A stretch of 64,000 nucleotides of DNA, taken from NCBI GenBank assembly GCA_002338655.1, contig DDIU01000042.1:118691-182690 (forward strand). The letters are read 5' to 3'. The DNA comes from Flammeovirgaceae bacterium UBA1842 (GTDB lineage Bacteria > Bacteroidota > Bacteroidia > Cytophagales > Cyclobacteriaceae). The first letter of the stretch is position 1. Each line of letters opens with the position of its first letter. Positions 60,955-64,000 of the stretch are shown here, piece after piece. A model generated the notes under the pieces. That model was given only the letters and a program-made list of their open reading frames with translations, was not told the origin of the DNA and did not search any database. The position numbers and the translations under genes were made by a program.

Positions 60955-62880
60955 ATGTTAATTGAACCAGGAAAATTACTTGCTGAAATCAATAGCCCAG
61001 ATGATTTAAAGAAATTAGATCAAACTCAGCTGGTGCAGCTTTGTGATGAACTCAGACAGTTTATCATTGACAACGTTTCCGTATATGGAGGCCATTTTGG
61101 AGCTAGTTTAGGTGTTGTTGAACTAACAGTTGCTCTTCATTACATATACAATACCCCCAAAGATCAGTTGGTTTGGGATGTGGGTCATCAGGCCTATGGG
61201 CATAAAATATTAACTGGTCGTAGGGATATTTTCCATACCAATAGGATGTATAAAGGTATGTCCGGTTTCCCAAAAAGGAAGGAAAGTGAGTACGATGCCT
61301 TTGGGGTAGGTCATTCTTCAACATCAATTTCTGCAGCGCTGGGTATGGCAGTAGCGGCCAAATATAAAGGTGATAACGAACAACATCACATTGCTATAAT
61401 TGGTGATGGTGCTATGACCGGTGGGCTTGCCTTTGAAGGGATGAACCATGCAGGAGTGTCCAATAGTAACATACTTATTATCCTCAATGATAATTGTATG
61501 TCCATCGATCCTAACGTTGGTGCTTTAAAAGATTACTTGACAGATATAACCACTTCGAGTACCTATAACAAAGCAAAAGATGAGGTTTGGAAGATTTTGG
61601 GCAAGGTCAGCAAGTTTGGTCCCAATGCGCGTGAAGTAATCTCTAAAGTAGAGAACAGCATTAAATCATTTGTGCTCAGCCAAAGTAACATGTTCGAATC
61701 GTTGAACTTGAGATATTTTGGTCCAGTAGACGGACATGATATCAATCATTTGGTGAGTGTTCTCGATGATCTGAAAAACATAAAAGGCCCTAAAATTTTA
61801 CACTGCGTAACCGTAAAAGGCAAAGGATATGGCCCTGCCGAAACAGGAAATCAAACTACTTGGCATGCACCAGGGAAGTTCGATAAACTTTCGGGTGAGA
61901 TAAGGAAAAAAACGTATGATACCCCGCAGCCACCAAAATATCAGGATGTATTTGGCCATACATTGGTAGAATTGGCAGAAAAGAACGATAAGATAACAGG
62001 TATTACACCGGCTATGCCATCAGGCTCTTCCATGAATATTATGATGGAAGCCATGCCAGATAGGGCATTTGATGTGGGCATTGCCGAGCAGCATGCGGTT
62101 ACATTTTCAGCGGGTTTGGCCACGCAAGGATTGATTCCGTTCTGTAATATCTATAGTTCATTTATGCAGCGAGCTTTTGATCAGGTGATCCATGACGTTT
62201 GTATTCAGGATTTGCCTGTTAACTTCTGTCTCGACAGGGCAGGGTTTGCTGGAGCTGATGGAGCTACGCACCATGGGGCTTATGATGTAGCCTACATGCG
62301 CTGTATTCCAAATATGGTGATTGCTTCGCCAATGAATGAATCGGAATTAAGGAATCTAATGTATACATCTCAACTTCCAAGGGAGGGAAAAGCATTTACA
62401 ATACGTTATCCACGTGGACAGGGAGTAATGCCCGAATGGAAAACACCATTTGAAGAAATTGGAATAGGGACGGGAAGAAAAATTAAGGACGGTGATGATG
62501 TAGCTATTTTAACACTCGGACATATTGGAAATTATGCTGTGGAGGCCTGTGAACTCCTAGAAAAGGATGGTTTGAACCCCGCACATTATGATATGCGATT
62601 TGTCAAACCACTTGATGAGCAGATGCTTCATGAAATATTTTCTTCGTTTAAAAAAATAGTCACCGTTGAGGACGGCTGCATTATGGGTGGGTTTGGCAGT
62701 GCTATTCTTGAGTTTATGGCAGAAAATAATTATTCTGCCCAAGTAACGAGATTGGGCATACCTGATAGAATAGTGGAGCATGGAGAGCAAATCGAGTTAC
62801 ATGCAGAATGTAATTTTGATCCAAAAGGAATCGCCAAAGCAGTAATTGCCCTATCAGAGAGGGTATTGTCAAAAAAATAA
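60955..62880 (+). CDS. dxs: 1-deoxy-D-xylulose-5-phosphate synthase
   Basis: 641 residues. The thiamine diphosphate motif IAIIGDGAMTGG with ILNDN, the N-terminal VWDVGHQAYGHKILTGRR, and the transketolase-like RAFDVGIAEQHAVTFSAG and LDRAGFAGADGATHHG are diagnostic. It makes DXP from pyruvate and glyceraldehyde 3-phosphate, the first step of the MEP isoprenoid pathway, which supplies the polyprenyl synthase encoded at 18.3 kb. Its stop overlaps the start of the next gene (TAATG). Confidence 0.98.
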   Translation: MLIEPGKLLAEINSPDDLKKLDQTQLVQLCDELRQFIIDNVSVYGGHFGASLGVVELTVALHYIYNTPKDQLVWDVGHQAYGHKILTGRRDIFHTNRMYKGMSGFPKRKESEYDAFGVGHSSTSISAALGMAVAAKYKGDNEQHHIAIIGDGAMTGGLAFEGMNHAGVSNSNILIILNDNCMSIDPNVGALKDYLTDITTSSTYNKAKDEVWKILGKVSKFGPNAREVISKVENSIKSFVLSQSNMFESLNLRYFGPVDGHDINHLVSVLDDLKNIKGPKILHCVTVKGKGYGPAETGNQTTWHAPGKFDKLSGEIRKKTYDTPQPPKYQDVFGHTLVELAEKNDKITGITPAMPSGSSMNIMMEAMPDRAFDVGIAEQHAVTFSAGLATQGLIPFCNIYSSFMQRAFDQVIHDVCIQDLPVNFCLDRAGFAGADGATHHGAYDVAYMRCIPNMVIASPMNESELRNLMYTSQLPREGKAFTIRYPRGQGVMPEWKTPFEEIGIGTGRKIKDGDDVAILTLGHIGNYAVEACELLEKDGLNPAHYDMRFVKPLDEQMLHEIFSSFKKIVTVEDGCIMGGFGSAILEFMAENNYSAQVTRLGIPDRIVEHGEQIELHAECNFDPKGIAKAVIALSERVLSKK

Positions 62881-63725
62881 TGTCCAAAATTTATTCTAAA
62901 AAACAGGGAAGTGGTGATCCTATTGTATTGATTCATGGATTTTGTGAAACTTCCGAAATATGGAAACCGATTGTCAATAAACTGGCATTAAGCAATGAAG
63001 TACATACACTCGATTTGCCCGGATTTGGGGCGAGTCCGTTGCCCACGGAAGCCTTTACACTAGAAGATATATCGGGAACTGTTTACCAGTGGATTGTTGA
63101 TAATAATCTTCAGGGTAGTATCATCATTGGACATTCTTTGGGCGGATATGTGACTTTAGCATTGGCCAAAAATCATCCTAAAGCCATCAAGGGTTTTGGG
63201 CTTTTTCATTCTTCCGCCTTGGCAGATGATGAAGAAAAAAAATCATCAAGAAATAAGACCATTGATTTTGTAAAGAAAAGGGGCGTCATGGTTTTTGCTG
63301 AGTCATTTGTTACCCAACTCTTCTATTTGAAGAACAGAAGTAGATTAAAAAAGGAAATAGAAGAAGTAACGAAAATGGCGGGAAATACTTCTGAAGAAAC
63401 GTTAGTCAGGTATATGGAGGCTATGCGCGATAGACCAGACAACACTGAAATCCTTAAGACATTTGATAAACCCGTACTTTTTATAGCAGGTGATCAAGAT
63501 TCTTCGGTGCCTATCGAGAAGTCTCAAGCACAATTTGAATACATCAAAAAGCCGTTTATTCATGTATTGAATAATGTAGGGCACATGGGCATGTATGAAG
63601 ATACAGCGGCATGTTTTCTAGCTATTAGGCAGTTCATTGATGCTTCCGGGTCTAATGAAACACAAGTAGAACGAAAGGGTGCCCTTCCAGACCAGGATTT
63701 GAAAAGGAATTTGGGTTGTGGATAG
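62880..63725 (+). CDS. Alpha/beta hydrolase coupled to dxs
   Basis: 281 residues, cytoplasmic. HGF oxyanion loop (IVLIHGFCETSEIW), nucleophile S86 in IIGHSLGGYV, acid in AGDQDSSVPIEKS and histidine in NNVGHMGMYED. Probable esterase of the MenH/BioH-like group. Its ATG overlaps the dxs stop by one base, so it is translated with dxs, but a role in isoprenoid synthesis is not established. The tail (NETQVERKGALPDQ) is probably flexible. Confidence 0.92.
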   Translation: MSKIYSKKQGSGDPIVLIHGFCETSEIWKPIVNKLALSNEVHTLDLPGFGASPLPTEAFTLEDISGTVYQWIVDNNLQGSIIIGHSLGGYVTLALAKNHPKAIKGFGLFHSSALADDEEKKSSRNKTIDFVKKRGVMVFAESFVTQLFYLKNRSRLKKEIEEVTKMAGNTSEETLVRYMEAMRDRPDNTEILKTFDKPVLFIAGDQDSSVPIEKSQAQFEYIKKPFIHVLNNVGHMGMYEDTAACFLAIRQFIDASGSNETQVERKGALPDQDLKRNLGCG

Positions 63726-63780
63726 ATCGGATGGTTGTCACCAACAGAATTATTACTCTTAGAATTTCACATTCCTTCCT

Positions 63781-63808
63781 CTTCATTTTTTGAGGCCAAA
63801 AAACGAAG
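63781..63808 (+). terminator. Hairpin after the dxs-hydrolase operon
   Basis: Arms 63781-63792 and 63797-63808 pair at 11 of 12 positions around AGGC. The stem itself is T/A-rich; no T run follows on the plus strand, so termination is likely but not certain. Confidence 0.5.
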
Positions 63809-64000
63809 CAAAAAAGCCTTGAAAAAATACCGCGTTATTTTAAGCAATATTAGATGTTGCCCCTAAAAGCCAGTTCCGAACAGCTTTGCCGTAAAACAAA
63901 GAAAGGCACAATTGAGACACTTGCGCCAGTTTCTTTGGTTTATAGTCGTTAAAAAGCCATCTGATAGCTGGGCTTGGTGTCCCCAACTGCTTCGAAGAAG
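63809..64000. other. Non-coding end of the window, possibly repeat sequence
   Basis: No protein-like frame of useful length. From memory the stretch resembles intergenic repeats of some Bacteroidota, but it is cut by the window edge and cannot be checked here. Confidence 0.3.

Noticed and set aside
1..64000. CRISPR array, prophage or intact insertion sequence
   Set aside because: No regularly spaced repeats, phage structural genes or transposase frames were seen.

Overview
The window reads as a chromosome segment of a marine- or soil-type member of the Bacteroidota, most likely order Cytophagales. The basis is: a giant secreted protease ending in a type A type-IX-secretion (T9SS) sorting tail; many small Bacteroidota-type signal-peptide proteins and lipoproteins; a long NusB; the gene string nusB - ytxH-like - DUF1573 - yajC - ybbR-like - coaE; tricorn-like and M2 peptidases; and promoters of the Bacteroidota type (-33 TTG/TTTG, -7 TAnnTTTG) rather than -35/-10 boxes. 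The genus is not determined. No tRNA, rRNA, CRISPR array, prophage or intact insertion sequence was seen.

Layout. 1-4.4 kb: the start of a vanadium-haloperoxidase-like gene, an M2 (ACE-like) lipoprotein peptidase, an unknown secreted protein and a VOC-Rieske pair. 4.4-5.3 kb: a ParE-type toxin-antitoxin (TA) cassette bracketed by a 54-bp direct repeat. 5.3-8.9 kb: an M20 amidohydrolase broken by a single-base frameshift, a PLP deaminase-family gene and two envelope proteins. 8.8-16.6 kb: DUF2179 membrane protein, radA, gpmI, a PA0069-type radical SAM gene, a VOC protein and an OmpR-type two-component system. 16.9-24.8 kb: a secreted protein, a YefM/YoeB-type TA pair, a polyprenyl diphosphate synthase, rnr, an exonuclease-unknown-lipB operon, yraN and a HigBA-type TA pair. 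25-37.4 kb: MORN-like protein, a palindromic repeat, htpG, DUF4293, thiolase, truA, two half ABC exporters that look like partners, and leucine dehydrogenase.

37.4-48 kb is an export-related block: a small lipoprotein, a 2575-residue subtilase with T9SS tail, a probable 42-residue ORF just upstream of it, and a TPR-membrane-HTH regulator. 48.2-64 kb: the nusB-coaE operon, a tricorn-like S41 protease, an alpha/beta hydrolase, an unusual 614-residue PLP enzyme, a universal stress protein, scpA, dxs and a second alpha/beta hydrolase.

Most genes are housekeeping or envelope functions. The most striking pattern is that all three TA operons, from three different families, carry a perfect TAnnTTTG box ending exactly 4 nt before the first ATG, which predicts leaderless TA mRNAs. 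Other points to check are the direct repeats around the ParE cassette, the complementary ATPase-site degeneracy of the two ABC half-transporters, a perfect 17-bp inverted repeat covering the start codon of the radical SAM gene, tandem hairpins with diverged stems after the tricorn gene, and the small ORF in front of the giant subtilase. No wholly new multi-gene system could be demonstrated from sequence alone.
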